A DNA stretch of 64,000 nt from Streptomyces albofaciens JCM 4342 (GCF_008634025.1 NZ_PDCM01000001.1:4682501-4746500); one strand, 5' to 3'. Counted from the first letter of the stretch, positions 42,857-53,329 are shown. Made by a program: numbers and translations. Notes: a model not told the origin generated them from the sequence alone.

Positions 42857-43852
42857 ATGACAGACAGCGGCGCCATGTCCATTGACGAGCTCTCCCGGTC
42901 CTGGGAAGAGATACAGGAGGAGTGCGAGGAGTTCCGCAACAGCCGGTACGACCGGACGGTCCTGGACTGCGCCGCCCGGCTCGCCGCGGAACCCGGCGGT
43001 ACGTCGGCGTATGTGTGGACGCTCGGCCTGGTGCTGATGGCCCGCTACGTCGCCTGGGCCCCGGGTGAGGGCGTTGTACCGCAGGTCATGGCCGCTTTGG
43101 AGGCCACCGACACGGCACTGCGCGACCGGGCCTGCGATCATGAATCCCACCCGTACTCCGGCCATGCCGAACGGGACGACGCCGACCTTGCTCAGCTGCT
43201 GCCCGAGCTCGCCGACGAGACGGTCGAGTGGCGGATGGACCAGCCCCGGGACCAGTGGCGCTGCCCGCGCAACGTGGCTGGGTTCGCACGGATCGCCATG
43301 GACATCATCGACCCGGGATCGGTCGAAGATGTGCCGCCCCGCCTGCCCGTGGACGCCGTGGACACCATGGACACGCTGGCGGCGCTGCTGCACGGATACC
43401 CGAAGCCATGGACCGACGTCGAAGAGGAGATCACCTCGCACGCGAGGGGCCTCTCCTACGCGGAGGGCGAGGACCGTGCCGGGCGTCTGCTGGTCGTCCG
43501 GGCGCTGACCTGGTACGCCGTCTCCGACATGATGCGGAGCAAGGCGGTCCTGGACGAGCTGATCAAGGCGGTGGAGAAGACGCTGCCGCACGTCGTCGGA
43601 GCCTCCTGCACCCACGACTGGCATGCGACACTACCCGCCAGTGCCCCGGATGCCGCCGAGTTCGGCATTCTCCTGAGCAGCCGGGGCGGGCGGCGCCTGT
43701 ACGAGCGAAGCGTCGAGTCGGGCCGCGGCGCTCCGCTGGAGAGGGTGGTGTGCCCCGCCTTCATGGCTGAGGTAGCTCAGCAGACCCTGAAGCTGCTGCG
43801 CGAGCGGCGCGACGCCCTCACGCACGCCGGAGCCGCTCCGACCGACCGCTGA
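42857..43852 (+). CDS. Hypothetical 331-residue protein
   Basis: An acidic, mostly helical protein of unknown function. No motif is recognized. The most distinctive segments are DELSRSWEEIQEECEEFRNS and AEFGILLSSRGGRRLYERSV. The ATG at 42857 is the first codon giving good codon bias. It stands alone, divergent from the MurG relic. Confidence 0.7.
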   Translation: MTDSGAMSIDELSRSWEEIQEECEEFRNSRYDRTVLDCAARLAAEPGGTSAYVWTLGLVLMARYVAWAPGEGVVPQVMAALEATDTALRDRACDHESHPYSGHAERDDADLAQLLPELADETVEWRMDQPRDQWRCPRNVAGFARIAMDIIDPGSVEDVPPRLPVDAVDTMDTLAALLHGYPKPWTDVEEEITSHARGLSYAEGEDRAGRLLVVRALTWYAVSDMMRSKAVLDELIKAVEKTLPHVVGASCTHDWHATLPASAPDAAEFGILLSSRGGRRLYERSVESGRGAPLERVVCPAFMAEVAQQTLKLLRERRDALTHAGAAPTDR

Positions 43853-43859
43853 CTGACCG

Positions 43860-44981
43860 CCGGCACACGTTCGAGGCACCGTTTTACCGACTTGCGGCTT
43901 AGCGTTCATACACCGCTCGTCTCAGCGCCCTGGCGACCGGGTGGCGCGTCGGTCAGCGCACCTCGTCCTTCAGGAGACCGGTCACCGCTGCACCCTTCCA
44001 GGTGGTCGCAGACGACGAGCGTGTCGGGGCGGGTGTGGATGGTGCGCCTGTCCCCCTACGGCCGTCCTTCCGCCGGTGCGGTGCGGCTCTCCTGCTCCCG
44101 CCCGGCCTGCCCCGACCAGCGCATTTCCCAGGGCGCGGCGGCCGGGCACAAGGCCGTGGCCACACACGTCAACAGGCACCTGGCACACCCCGACCCCGGC
44201 CCCGACCCCGACGCCGGACGTCGCAGCGGGCCATGGGCTGTCGGCGCGGGCGGTGCGCTGCGGGGCCCGGTGGTCCTGGCGGTCGACCCCCGTCGCGATC
44301 CTCGCCCGCCGAGCACGCCGGGGATGGATCACGTTGGCGCGGTTCTCGCACCCGGCCCCGGTGCCCAGCCGGCCCCCGTTGTCGCGGCGCCGGTCCGAGC
44401 AGGACGGCCGCTGACCAGTCCCCGTCGGATCAGCCAATCGTACGGGCCGGTGACCGAGGCCTCGCCACCGGTCTCCGCCGGCTGGCGCGGCCTCCGGCCG
44501 CTCCAGCAGACCCTCCAAGCGTGCCAACTTCGCCTTCGCGGCCGCCTTCACCTGGTTCTGCTGCCAGCCCGACAGACGCTCCCGCAGCCAGGCCACCAGC
44601 CTCTGAGTCTCCCGCAGACGACCTGGCCACCGTAATCCGGGGTGACATCGTAGCTCGAATTGTGCGGCGCTCTGCTGGCTGACCTGTGAACTGGCCAGGC
44701 CATAACAGGCGGATGCCATGCCCGTCGCATCAATGCCATCATTGATCCGGTCTTCGTCAACTTCCTTTTCCATCCTTTACCGGGAACGAGTGAGTTACGA
44801 CAAGGAGAGATTGCGACATGCTGCTCTGTGTCGCCATGGGCTTGATCACAAGGTGATCGATTGAGCAGCTCCATGCGGGGGTGCTAGCTTCACTCCGCAC
44901 GTCGGCCGTAACGCAGGAAAATAGCCCGGCGGCATAAACTTCAAAACAGAACAATTGGTGGGGGTAATGATGTGATCTCGG
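43860..44981. other. Interval without supportable gene, coding relics likely
   Basis: The minus strand at about 44640-44480 contains a coherent stretch RETQRLVAWLRERLSGWQQN then KAKLARLEGLLERPEAAP, and further left CSDRRRDNGGRLGTGAGCEN then VIHPRRARRARIA, resembling a small Cys-containing mobile-element protein in more than one frame. The plus strand at about 44080-44190 contains RPACPDQ...AGHKAVATHVNRHLAH. I cannot assign either. GACCCC-type repeats occur near 44190-44215. Confidence 0.4.
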
Positions 44982-45389
44982 ATGCGTGCTGCCGTCATGG
45001 CCACAGCGGTGGCTCGTGCGCTTGCTGCTGTAATCTCGCCTGCATCAGCTGCGGCAAATGTCAGCGGCCCGGATAGTCCGCGTAACGGAAACCCGGGAGG
45101 GGGTCAGCGCTGCACAACGCTCAGCAACGGCGTGCTGATCGTTCGCAGCACCGGAAGTGGAAAAGACGTATCGGTCGAGTATTTCCGGGAGCGTGGCGGT
45201 GCCCTCGCCGCCCGTCTTGGATGGGAACGCAATGGCAGCAACACGTGGGAAGGATGGAGGAACATGAACGCCGCACCCCTCTACTACTCGCAGCAGTGGG
45301 GCACGGCCAAGAGCTGCTCGCCCTTCATAGGCAAGCTGAACACGAAGGGCGGCGACACCTTCTCCACACCGCCGCTTCCCCAGTGCTGA
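44982..45389 (+). CDS. Small secreted protein
   Basis: A 135-residue exported protein. The signal peptide is short (hydrophobic AVMATAVARALAAVISPASA with an Ala-x-Ala site near residue 25). The mature part has two Cys, one near residue 45 (GQRCTTLSNGVLIVRSTGSG) and one in AKSCSPF, plus a terminal Cys, suggesting disulfides. The function is unknown. Lower GC than its neighbours and an AT-rich upstream (44880-44960) are notable. Confidence 0.75.
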   Translation: MRAAVMATAVARALAAVISPASAAANVSGPDSPRNGNPGGGQRCTTLSNGVLIVRSTGSGKDVSVEYFRERGGALAARLGWERNGSNTWEGWRNMNAAPLYYSQQWGTAKSCSPFIGKLNTKGGDTFSTPPLPQC

Positions 45390-45413
45390 CTTCCGCTGAT
45401 CACTGACGGCTTG

Positions 45414-45440
45414 AGGGCCCGCCTGCCAAGGCGGGCCCTT
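45414..45440 (+). terminator. Hairpin terminator after secreted protein gene
   Basis: AGGGCCCGCCT pairs with AGGCGGGCCCT around a GCCA loop, 25 bp after the stop codon. Confidence 0.75.
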
Positions 45441-45466
45441 GCCCGTCCCCCACAGAAAACATCACG

Positions 45467-46777
45467 ATGCTCACCGCTGTCTTCCGCGGCCACGAAGGCT
45501 TCATCGCTGCCGCGATAATCATCAGCTTCCTCGCGGCTGCCGTTACCTACAGTGTCGTCCGCCGTCGGGCGCGCCGTCCGCTAATTGTCTCCTTGTGGGC
45601 CGCGTCCGTCGTGTCCATCGGATCCTTGACGTTCTGGATCGATGGAGGCGAGGCCCTGGCCACCTGCATGGTCAACAAAGATGTCCTGGAGCCTTTCACC
45701 ACGGTGCAGGGGCTGCTCAACGTGGCCATGCTCCTCCCCTTCGGTCTGCTCGGTGTGCTTGCCACCCGCCGCCTGCCGCTCATGGCAGCTCTCAGCATTC
45801 TGTTCCCCGCGTTGATCGAGATCGCGCAGGCGGTGGTGCCCTTCGTCAGCCGGCTTTGTGACACCAGCGACCTGGTAGCCAATACCGCGGGTGCCTTGGT
45901 CGGTACCGGAGCGGGCTACGCCGTTAACCGGCTCATCCGTACCCCGCCGGCAGCCACGACGGGGAGGCACTATGTGGCCTGCGTAGCGGGGGCGCTGGTC
46001 CTGGCTGGCATGGCTGCTGGCTTCATCACGCCTGTTGTGGCCACGCAGGCAGAGACCGATGTCGCGGCTGGAACCGAGCAGGAAAAGGCCATCACCGGCG
46101 CACTTCGTGATGCCTTCGGTGGCCGGTACACACCGAAATCGGTGACGTTTACGCCTGGCGAGGGCGGCGTCGGGACGGTGATGGCAAACTTCCCCCAAGG
46201 CGCTGCCGAGCTGACCTGGCCCAGCAGGGAGCAGCTCGCGGTCAACCTCGTACCCGAAAAGGTCGAGCCAGGCAACTCCTTTCCCGTGCCCAGCGCCGCA
46301 GGCCCCGTCGCCGATAACCAAGGCGCTGAGCGCGTCGCAGTAGCCTATGCACGCCAGTTCGCCCCATGGGGGCTCAAAGAATCCGAAATAACGGTGCGGC
46401 GTATCGATGAAAAAGCGAACCTTGGATGGCTGGTCAGCTGGCGTCGATGGCGAGGAGAAATTCTGCTGCCCATGCGGCTGGATGTGGTGATCCAGCCCAG
46501 TGGACGCTTGAGTGATCTCATTTCCCGCAACGTCGACGCCTTTGACCTTCCCGATGTCAAAGTCGGCGAAGAACGGGCCTGGAAGATCCTCGAAAAGCAA
46601 ACCGGCCACCAGGGCAGCACCATTGAACATGACGAGGCAGTGCTGCTGGCCGAACGTCGGGACGGTGCGTGGCGTGTTCATTGGCGCCTCGGCATCAAAA
46701 ACGGACAGAGTGTGACTACCAGGGTCGTCGACGCCACCACCGGGACCGTCCATAAGCCCCGGCAACCCGGCATGTGA
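45467..46777 (+). CDS. VanZ-domain membrane protein with extracytoplasmic C-terminus
   Basis: The first 200 residues are a VanZ-like domain with five hydrophobic helices; signature segments are GLLNVAMLLPFGLLGVLATR, FPALIEIAQAVVPFVSR and DTSDLVANTAGALVGTGAGY. After the last helix (VACVAGALVLAGMAAGFITP) a soluble region of about 230 residues follows, probably outside the membrane, with strands such as MRLDVVIQPSGRLSDLIS and WRVHWRLGIKNGQSVTTRVV. Its duplicated appearance resembles PepSY-like folds, but that is tentative. VanZ homologues are linked to glycopeptide resistance; the function here is unknown. Confidence 0.85.
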   Translation: MLTAVFRGHEGFIAAAIIISFLAAAVTYSVVRRRARRPLIVSLWAASVVSIGSLTFWIDGGEALATCMVNKDVLEPFTTVQGLLNVAMLLPFGLLGVLATRRLPLMAALSILFPALIEIAQAVVPFVSRLCDTSDLVANTAGALVGTGAGYAVNRLIRTPPAATTGRHYVACVAGALVLAGMAAGFITPVVATQAETDVAAGTEQEKAITGALRDAFGGRYTPKSVTFTPGEGGVGTVMANFPQGAAELTWPSREQLAVNLVPEKVEPGNSFPVPSAAGPVADNQGAERVAVAYARQFAPWGLKESEITVRRIDEKANLGWLVSWRRWRGEILLPMRLDVVIQPSGRLSDLISRNVDAFDLPDVKVGEERAWKILEKQTGHQGSTIEHDEAVLLAERRDGAWRVHWRLGIKNGQSVTTRVVDATTGTVHKPRQPGM

Positions 46778-47196
46778 ACCTTGCGTGAACCGATGCGGAG
46801 TTTACCGACCTCGATTACATGGGTTCCATCATCGATTACTATCACCATCTCGCGGGGGAGGCCTCTGGTACGAACTCCCAGGGGCCTCCTGGCCGAGCGC
46901 GTCATCTCTTCTTGCGCGTGCACGCGCGGAGACGCTCAAAAACCGTCGAGCTCCGTACGGCGGGCCTCTGGGGCCGATGGCAGCACGAAGTCCGAGGCCA
47001 CGGGGCTCCGGGCTCCCCGAGGTACAACGGCCCGCCCCGGGCAACGGATGCGAGCCGGTGCGGGGCGACGTGCGTGACCGCAACCGTGCTCCTCTTCCAC
47101 CCGGTCAAGCGCCCGGGATGAGTCCTCCGCACACAGCGCGATCGTAGAGTCGCTGGACCCATTCGTTGGCACCGGGACCGGGACCGGGATCGGCGG
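46778..47196. other. Interval without supportable gene
   Basis: No family-like open frame or clear regulatory structure was found. A frame starting at 46819 (MGSIIDYYHHLAGEASG) is open for 100 codons but turns into Arg-rich, shadow-like sequence. Confidence 0.5.
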
Positions 47197-47421
47197 TCAG
47201 GACGGGGCTCGGGGCGGTCTCATGAGGTGCAGTAGCGACCCGGCGACGCCGAAGCAGTCGTCCGGGCCGAAGCAGGAGACGAGGGCCCGGGCCTCTTCGT
47301 CCGTGACGGGTTCCACGATGGCTTCGAGTTGCCGGACCCGCCTCTCGATCGCTTCTTCGCTCGCGTCCCAGTCAGGCAGCAGGCCGTCGGCGACAAACGC
47401 CAGCACTTCGGATCTCATCAA
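47197..47421 (-). CDS. Small hypothetical protein
   Basis: A 74-residue acidic protein with coherent helices (ASEEAIERRVRQLEAIVEPV) and a Cys-containing segment ARALVSCFGPDDCFGVAGSL. The length and composition resemble small immunity-like orphans. No family is assigned. Confidence 0.6.
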   Translation of the reverse strand: MMRSEVLAFVADGLLPDWDASEEAIERRVRQLEAIVEPVTDEEARALVSCFGPDDCFGVAGSLLHLMRPPRAPS

Positions 47422-47439
47422 AACATGGTCGGCTGCTGC

Positions 47440-47673
47440 TGCGACCTGACGGCTGCCGGCTGGGCCGTCGCCACCGAAGACGCCTACCGGCCCCTGCCGC
47501 CGCCCGACGACACCGCCTGGCAGCGCCCGCCGGGCCTGCGCGGCGATCTATTCGCCACCGTCAGCGAGGTCCGCCGGGGCGGCGGCCACCTCACTCGCCT
47601 GCAGCCGCCCGCCTACCGCGCGGCGGTCCGCGCCGCCCTGGCCGACGCCGCGCACATCTGGGCGGACACCTGA
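47440..47673 (+). pseudogene. C-terminal gene fragment of unknown family
   Basis: The frame reads LTAAGWAVATEDAYRPLPPP then DLFATVSEVRRGGGHLTRLQ and YRAAVRAALADAAHIWADT before a stop at 47673. It looks like the end of a larger protein; its start is missing or lies in unrelated upstream sequence. Confidence 0.45.
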
Positions 47674-47876
47674 GGCCCGCGCACCTGGCCGTGCTCCTCG
47701 ATGTCCCCCCGCCAGGACCTGGGACGGCCAAGAGCCTGCGCGCCGACCGGCTGTACGCCGTGCTGCAACAGAGCACGTCGCCCCGTCGGCGGCCGCCGAC
47801 CCGCATCGGTGGTAGGGCCCTGGCCGCGGCCTACCGCCGTTGGCCCGGATGGGAGCGGGCGTGGCAGTCTGAGGTT

Positions 47877-48383
47877 ATGCGGATTTTGGAAATTATTGTG
47901 CCCTTTGCTCAGTCTGGTCGTATTGGAGCGGCGCGGCCTGGGGCGCACCTTGAGGACGTGGCGCGGGAGTTGGGGGAACCATGGGATCGGGGCACTTCCG
48001 TCGGGGCTGACGGACGGCCGTATCTGTATGCGTACGGCTGCCTGGAGCTCGGTACCTGCCAGGAACACTGTCAGGAGATCCGGTCGGTCATCGTGCAGAC
48101 GGACTGGCCCACGATGGAGTGGCCGGCGCGGGAACAGGGGCGAGTGGAGAGGTTCTCTGGTTTTCCCGCGTACAGCGACGTCGTGCGGGCGCTGGGCGAG
48201 GCCGGTTGTGTTTGGGAGGAGCATGAGCCGCTGACTTTTGATGACCAGCTTGCGATCCGTGTCCCCGCTTCCGGCGCGGAGTTCGTGTTCGCAATGGACG
48301 AGGGGGCGGAGAGGGGGGAGGGAGGCGAGCCCAGGCTTTGTTCCGTGTCGGTGGCTGGGCATCGTCCGCACGCCTGCGGTTAG
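47877..48383 (+). CDS. Hypothetical protein, immunity-like
   Basis: A 168-residue soluble protein starting MRILEIIVPFAQSGRIGAAR. The segments LGEPWDRGTSVGADGRPYLY, YGCLELGTC and SVIVQTDWPTMEW are of a kind common to single-copy Streptomyces proteins that sit near toxin/immunity loci. The ATG has GAGG about 3 bp upstream, which is short. Convergent with the next gene. Confidence 0.7.
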   Translation: MRILEIIVPFAQSGRIGAARPGAHLEDVARELGEPWDRGTSVGADGRPYLYAYGCLELGTCQEHCQEIRSVIVQTDWPTMEWPAREQGRVERFSGFPAYSDVVRALGEAGCVWEEHEPLTFDDQLAIRVPASGAEFVFAMDEGAERGEGGEPRLCSVSVAGHRPHACG

Positions 48384-48391
48384 CTTGGCGT

Positions 48392-48898
48392 TTAATCTCC
48401 TGGGAGGGTTTTGCGCTGAGCGGGAGGAGTCTCCGTGCAGCATTCGGCCTTGATCCGGTCCGCCACCAGGTCGCGGCAGATGACGGTGAGCGTGCCATTC
48501 CAGAACGCGAGCTCGTGGCTGCAGCCGTTCTCGTGGGGCAGGATCTCGTCGAGGATCAGTGTTCCCAGATTCGTCCAGTGGTCGGCTTCGGGAGTTGTGG
48601 TCTTGAAGCTGGAGACGCCTGTGTAGCGGATGACCAGGTCTGCGTCATGTTTCCAGCAGTTGTGCCGGAGCCGAATCTCGACCGCGTCATCAGCGCCTCC
48701 GCCACTCCGGACGTGCTGGAGCTCCAGGTCCTTCACGCATCGCTCGCTGCGGAAGTTGTAGTGGCCCGTATCAGTGGCGAAGGCTCGGGCGCCGGGTGGC
48801 AGGTCGCCGGCAATCGAGGGCAGGTGTTCCAGGTAGCGAGTGGGATCGAGGACATTTGACAGGTCGCCGACCTGCGCATCGAGATTGACGTACTCCAT
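48392..48898 (-). CDS. Hypothetical protein
   Basis: A 168-residue protein with beta-strand-like segments (GHYNFRSERCVKDLELQHVR, DAVEIRLRHNCWKHDADLVI, CSHELAFWNGTLTVICRDLV). Unknown family; possibly immunity-related by its isolated, convergent placement. ATG at 48898 gives MEYVNLDAQVG. Confidence 0.7.
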   Translation of the reverse strand: MEYVNLDAQVGDLSNVLDPTRYLEHLPSIAGDLPPGARAFATDTGHYNFRSERCVKDLELQHVRSGGGADDAVEIRLRHNCWKHDADLVIRYTGVSSFKTTTPEADHWTNLGTLILDEILPHENGCSHELAFWNGTLTVICRDLVADRIKAECCTETPPAQRKTLPGD

Positions 48899-49211
48899 CA
48901 GGCTTTGTTCCCGCTCGTGAGTCTCAATTGGTCGGCCTATCGTCGCACGACAGCCCATGGTCCTGGCCGGGTACGCACGGTGCCGTACTCGGCGTGGGGC
49001 TGCGACGAGGCTTCGTGCCCGCCGTGTGGTGGGCCGGGTGGGCTGATTGCCACCGCAGGGCGCGAACCACCGGCCGCCGGACTGAACCAGTGAGTACTCG
49101 GACCAGCATCATCTCGAAGGCAGTGGTTGATGCGCGCTTATGCGACCGCTCTCCGGTTTCTAGGGATCGGACCACCGGCCGAGTGAGGTCGCCGCCCTGT
49201 GGCTCCTACCG
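48899..49211. other. Interval without supportable gene
   Basis: I see no family-like frame. It contains the end of the leftward P450 relic's region and nothing else I can support. Confidence 0.4.
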
Positions 49212-50094
49212 TCAGCGCATAGCGACCGCTCGGGTGTAATCGGCCAGAGCGCAGAGGGCCGCCAAACCCTGCCTTTCGGGTGCGCGTACGGGACACCCGC
49301 CGAGGTCCGCGTCGGCGGCGGCCGCACGGGGCAGCAGCGGGGACGGGGCTGTGACCCGCAGCAGTTCGCCGACCAGGGTCGGCCGGAGCCGGTCGTCGGC
49401 CGTCTGGTGCCACAGGTGGGCATGGGCGCACCAGGCGACGGCACGGGGGAGGGCCGTGACGGTGGCGTTGACCGCGGCGACGGCGAGCATGGCGCGCAGC
49501 GCCGCATCCTCATGGCGGGTGGCTCCGGGGTGAGCAGGGTCTCCAGGCGCCCGGCCGCCGCGGCTGCGGCCCGTGTGGTGCCGGGCAGGCGGGGACCGGG
49601 CAGGTGGTCGCGGACGGCCGCTGCCGCGGTGCGGGCGGCTGCCTCGGCCGGCTCCTGCGGATCCGTGGCGATACCCAGCAGTGCACCGACGGTGGCTCCG
49701 GCCAGTTCGCGGGCCAGCGGCACCAGGTCGACGGTGCGACCCGCGGCGAGTGGCCCGGTGTGGCGGGACAGCACCTGCTGCCACATCGGGCGCAACCGTT
49801 CCACGCCGGCCGCGCCGAGCCCGGCGGCGACCGCCCGACGGGTAGCGCGGTGCCCGGCGCCTTCCTGGTCGAACAGGGTGGCTCCGTCGGGCAGTCTGCG
49901 GGCGGCGCCCCCGGTGGTGCTGGGCGCGGTGCGGTCCAGCGGAAGGCGGGTGAGGGCCTGCCGGTACGGTTCGGTGCCGTGCACCAGCACGGTGCCGCCC
50001 CCCCCAGCCGGACGACGGGCCGGCGGCGGGTGGCGGCGAGCAGTGTGGTCAGCAGCGGTGGGAGCGGGTGTAGACGCGCAGGTCGCGACGGCAT
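49212..50094 (-). pseudogene. Cytochrome P450 relic
   Basis: The leftward frame starts near 50094 (LLTTLLAATRRRPVVRLGG) and shifts at a C8 homopolymer near 50000 into LVHGTEPYRQALTRLPLDRT, with LFDQEGAGHRATRRAVAAGL (C helix) and LAGATVGALLGI. A second shift near 49530 leads to MLAVAAVNATVTALPRAVAW (I helix region) and the ExxR-like VGELLRVTAPSPLLPRAA. The frame ends at 49212 before any heme-binding Cys loop, so it cannot be functional. It lies last in a leftward operon. Confidence 0.8.
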
Positions 50095-50146
50095 GCTGTG
50101 CGAAGAGCGGATGGGGCGGGGGCGGTGGAAGCGGCGTGGACCGTGG

Positions 50147-50920
50147 TCATCTGGCGTGCACCTCTGTCAGGTTGGCGGGGCAGTAGCGGCGGTCCCAGCA
50201 CCACAACAGGGTTCGCCGGGCGCCCCAGGCCCGCAGCCGGCGCAGGCTGGCCTGCACCACCATCCGCTCGGCGCGGACGATCCGGGCGCTGCGCTCGCGC
50301 GCTCGGTTCAGCAGGACGACATCCTCGGCCGGACCCTCCAATGGGATGCGCGGTGTACCCCCGCATCGCAGGTAGAGGTCGGATGTCATGGCCAGGTTGT
50401 GACCGTGACACAGCACGTAAGGGGCGCGGTAGCGGGGGTGACGGTGGGCAGTGCGGTAGCGCCCGTACACTGCGGTCGTCCGTACCACTGCCGGGAGCAG
50501 GTATCGCTCGGCGAGCGAGGGGACCTCGTCCCGGCGCGGGACGCTGCGGCCGCAGACCATCTCCGCGCCGCGGGCGAACTCCGCCCTGGTCGCCGCGATC
50601 CAGTTCCGGGCGGGCAGGCAGTCGGTATCCGTACGCACCAGCCATCGGGCTCCGCGCGCGATGGCGTACCGGAAGCCTGTGTCGACGGCGGCCCCGGTGC
50701 CCGGCTCGTCCTCGTGGATGAGATGGACGGCGAAGGGCGCGGTGGCGGCGAAGGCGCGGACGCGGGCGGCCGTCGCATCGGTGGACGCGTTGTCGACCAT
50801 GACCAAGGTGAAGCAGGTGTCGCTCTGCGACGCGAGCGCGGCGAGGGTGGCGCCGATCCCGGCCGCCTCGTTGAAGGCCGGCACCACACCCCACAGTGGC
50901 CCGGTGAGTTGTGCGGTCAT
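50147..50920 (-). CDS. Family 2 glycosyltransferase
   Basis: A 257-residue GT-A-fold transferase: WGVVPAFNEAAGIGATLAAL, VMVDNASTDATAARVRAF (the VDNxSxD nucleotide-sugar motif), and ARWLVRTDTDCLPARNWI with the DxD-type metal site. The C-terminal VLLNRARERSARIVRAERMV is an acceptor-side region. Its ATG overlaps the stop of the AMP-ligase by 4 bp, so the two were translationally coupled. It appears to be the only intact gene of the 49.2-53.0 kb operon. Confidence 0.88.
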   Translation of the reverse strand: MTAQLTGPLWGVVPAFNEAAGIGATLAALASQSDTCFTLVMVDNASTDATAARVRAFAATAPFAVHLIHEDEPGTGAAVDTGFRYAIARGARWLVRTDTDCLPARNWIAATRAEFARGAEMVCGRSVPRRDEVPSLAERYLLPAVVRTTAVYGRYRTAHRHPRYRAPYVLCHGHNLAMTSDLYLRCGGTPRIPLEGPAEDVVLLNRARERSARIVRAERMVVQASLRRLRAWGARRTLLWCWDRRYCPANLTEVHAR

Positions 50921-52386
50921 CGCCCGGCTTCTTTCTGGAGGCGGGTGGCGGCGAGCCGGGCCGTGGCGGCACGGTCGGGTTTGCGGGAGCGGCCGAAGAG
51001 CGGGATACCGGCCAGCAGCACCGCGTCCGGCCGGGGGGTGCCCATCCGCGCGAGCGGGCCCGCGAGGGCGGCACGCCGTGCCCGGTCCGCGCCGCGCACC
51101 GGCTGGACGACGGCCATCAGGCGCTCGTCACCGTCGCCGGCCGGTATGCCCACGAGCAGGGCGAGATCGACGCCGGGCTCGTGCACGGCATTCTCGTACA
51201 GGCCGGGACAGATGTTCTCCGCGCACTTGAGCACCATGTCCTTGCACCGGCCCTCCAGCACGATCCGCCCGCTGTCGAGACGGGCCCGATCCCCGGTGGC
51301 GACCCAGGGGGCGGGTGCCTGGCCGACGTAGCGGTGCGGGGCGGCCGGTCCGGACAGCAGCAGCTCACCGCCCGCGTCGGTCTTCGCCTCGACGCCGGGT
51401 TGAGGCTCGCCTACCAGGTCACCCTCCCCGGTGAAGGCCGCCTTGGCCGCCTGCTCGACGGCCGCGGCGGGAAACAGCCCGGTCAGCGCGTACACGCTCC
51501 ACGCCTCGTCGGGCCCTGCGGCCTTGAGGCGGGTGAGCAGGTCGGCGCTGGCCGGGGCCGAACCGGTCCACACCCGCCCGGTGAAGTGGGCCCCCTCCGC
51601 CAGTACGCCGCGCAGCTGCGGCGGCGTCAGGTGCGTGGCCTGAGGAGTGAGCCGGTGCAACTGCCGTGCTGGAAGCCTGGGAGAGCGGGCGGGCAGGGCC
51701 ACCGGCGCGCCGCTCGCCAGGGACGGTGCAAGGACGAAGAAGGTGCCGCCGAGAACGGCTCGGCCCGCCCTCGGCCGTACCAGATCCGTCACGGTGGCCA
51801 TGCCGCGGCGAGCGAGGACCGCGTGTGCACCACGGCACGAGGCCGCGAAGTGGTGCCCGAGGTGAAGACGATGACCGCGTAGCCGTCCTCGTCCAGCGTC
51901 GGAGGCAGACCCGACGTGCGAACATCGGTGTCCAGTACGGGGGCACAGCCGGGCAGCCGTCGGCCGACCGTGGCCACCGGCCCTCCGCGAGGTCCGGCAG
52001 CGCCAGGCGAGCCCGGCGGGCGAGCGGCCGGGCCCAGCTGGCGACCGCCTGGGCCGCGGCATCGGTGAGCACCAGGTCGGGGCGGGCCAGGGCGAGCCGG
52101 GCGTGCAGGACGTCGGGCCCGGCGCCGGGGTCGAGCACCGCTCCCCGTGCACCGAGCCGGTGCACGGCCAGCAGCACGCCCAGTGCCGCGGGACCGGGCC
52201 GGACGGCCACACCGACGGTGCTGCCCCGGCCGATGCCGCGCGCGTACAGGGCCGAGCGAACCGCTCGGCGAGATCGGCCAGGTCGCCGCATACCGCCTTG
52301 GTCCGTACGGCCCTGGAGCGGGTCGTACCCAGGACGGCCGGACGATCAGGGGACCGCCGCAGTGTGTGCATCAGCGCGTCGAGCAT
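50917..52386 (-). pseudogene. AMP-dependent acyl ligase, multiply frameshifted
   Basis: Starts MLDALMHTLRRSPDRPAVLG at 52386. The pieces are in three frames: VGVAVRPGPAALGVLLAVHR and LALARPDLVLTD (about 52230-52030), GYAVIVFTSGTTSRPRAVVH (A3 P-loop, about 51890-51830), then GTFFVLAPSLASGAPVALPA onward in the last frame with GDRARLDSGRIVLEGRCKD (A8) and RSRKPDRAA (A10 Lys region). At least three frameshifts are needed. Start and stop overlap the flanking GT2 genes by 3-4 bp (ATGA), so the operon layout is intact although the gene is dead. Confidence 0.82.
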
Positions 52387-52990
52387 CAGCGAGGGTCCTC
52401 CCCGTGCCGTCCGGGCCCTTGGCCGAGGTACCAGCGGGCGGTGCCGATCAGGCCGTAGGCGCGCAGTCGGCGGGTGGAGTTCTCCACCGCCATGCCGCGG
52501 GCGTGGACGATGGCGGTGGTGTGGCGGCGTACCCGATTCAAGAAGAGCCGATCGGTGGGGGAGGGACGGCGTGGCATTCCGCCGACAGCTTCGTAGAGTT
52601 CGCTGGTGATGGCCATGTTGTTGCCGGCGTGCATTCGGTAGGGCGCGAGATAGCCGTGACGGCGCCGGTGGGCGGGGCGGATGCGGCCGAAGAGCGCGGC
52701 GATGCGGACCAGGCGCGGAAGGCGGCCCGCCCGAGCGGCCCGTGCTCGTCCCGGCGCGCGTCGATGCGCCCGCACACCAGGCCCGCGCCCTGCCGTAGGG
52801 CACCGCGGGCACCGGGTCCAGCCGGGATGCGGCAGGCAGTCAGCAGCCGTGCGGGCCAGCAGCGTCACACCGTGCGCGATGGCGTACCGGAAGCCGTTGT
52901 CGACGGCGCAGCCCACCCCCTTCTCCGGCTCGTGCAGCACATTGTGGTCAAGCCGTGAACGTCGGGAAGCTGTACTGCCCGCAGTCGACG
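52386..52990 (-). pseudogene. Second family 2 glycosyltransferase, frameshifted and truncated
   Basis: Homologous to the 50147-50920 protein: HEPEKGVGCAVDNGFRYAIA, then after two frame changes VCGRIDARRDEHGPLGRAAF, and finally YRMHAGNNMAITSELYEAVG and TDRLFLNRVRRHTTAIVHAR. The N-terminal nucleotide-binding region (PAFNE/DNAS) is missing upstream of about 52990. Its TGA overlaps the ligase ATG. Confidence 0.8.
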
Positions 52991-53329
52991 CGGGCCACTG
53001 TGGCCGTCCCGCAGGCTTACTGAGGTGTGAGGGCGAAGAACACCGGCTGCTGGTGGAGAGGCGAATCTTTGCGGCCCGCCCGGCGCGGACCGTTCAGGGG
53101 GTTTGCGAGCGCGCACCGGCACGTCTCGGTCAGGGCCGTCGGGCAGCCCCGCTGACCGGCGGCATCCCCAGATGCAAAGACCGGTCCTCCGCCACCAAGG
53201 CATCCTGGTCGCTCACGTACGATGCCGTTGCTCGAGCCGACCGGCCTGTTACCGGCTGCTGACCAAGGATCAGGCACCGTGCGAAACCCGAATCGATGAG
53301 GCTTCCGCGGGCGGAGCCGGCTGGATGGC

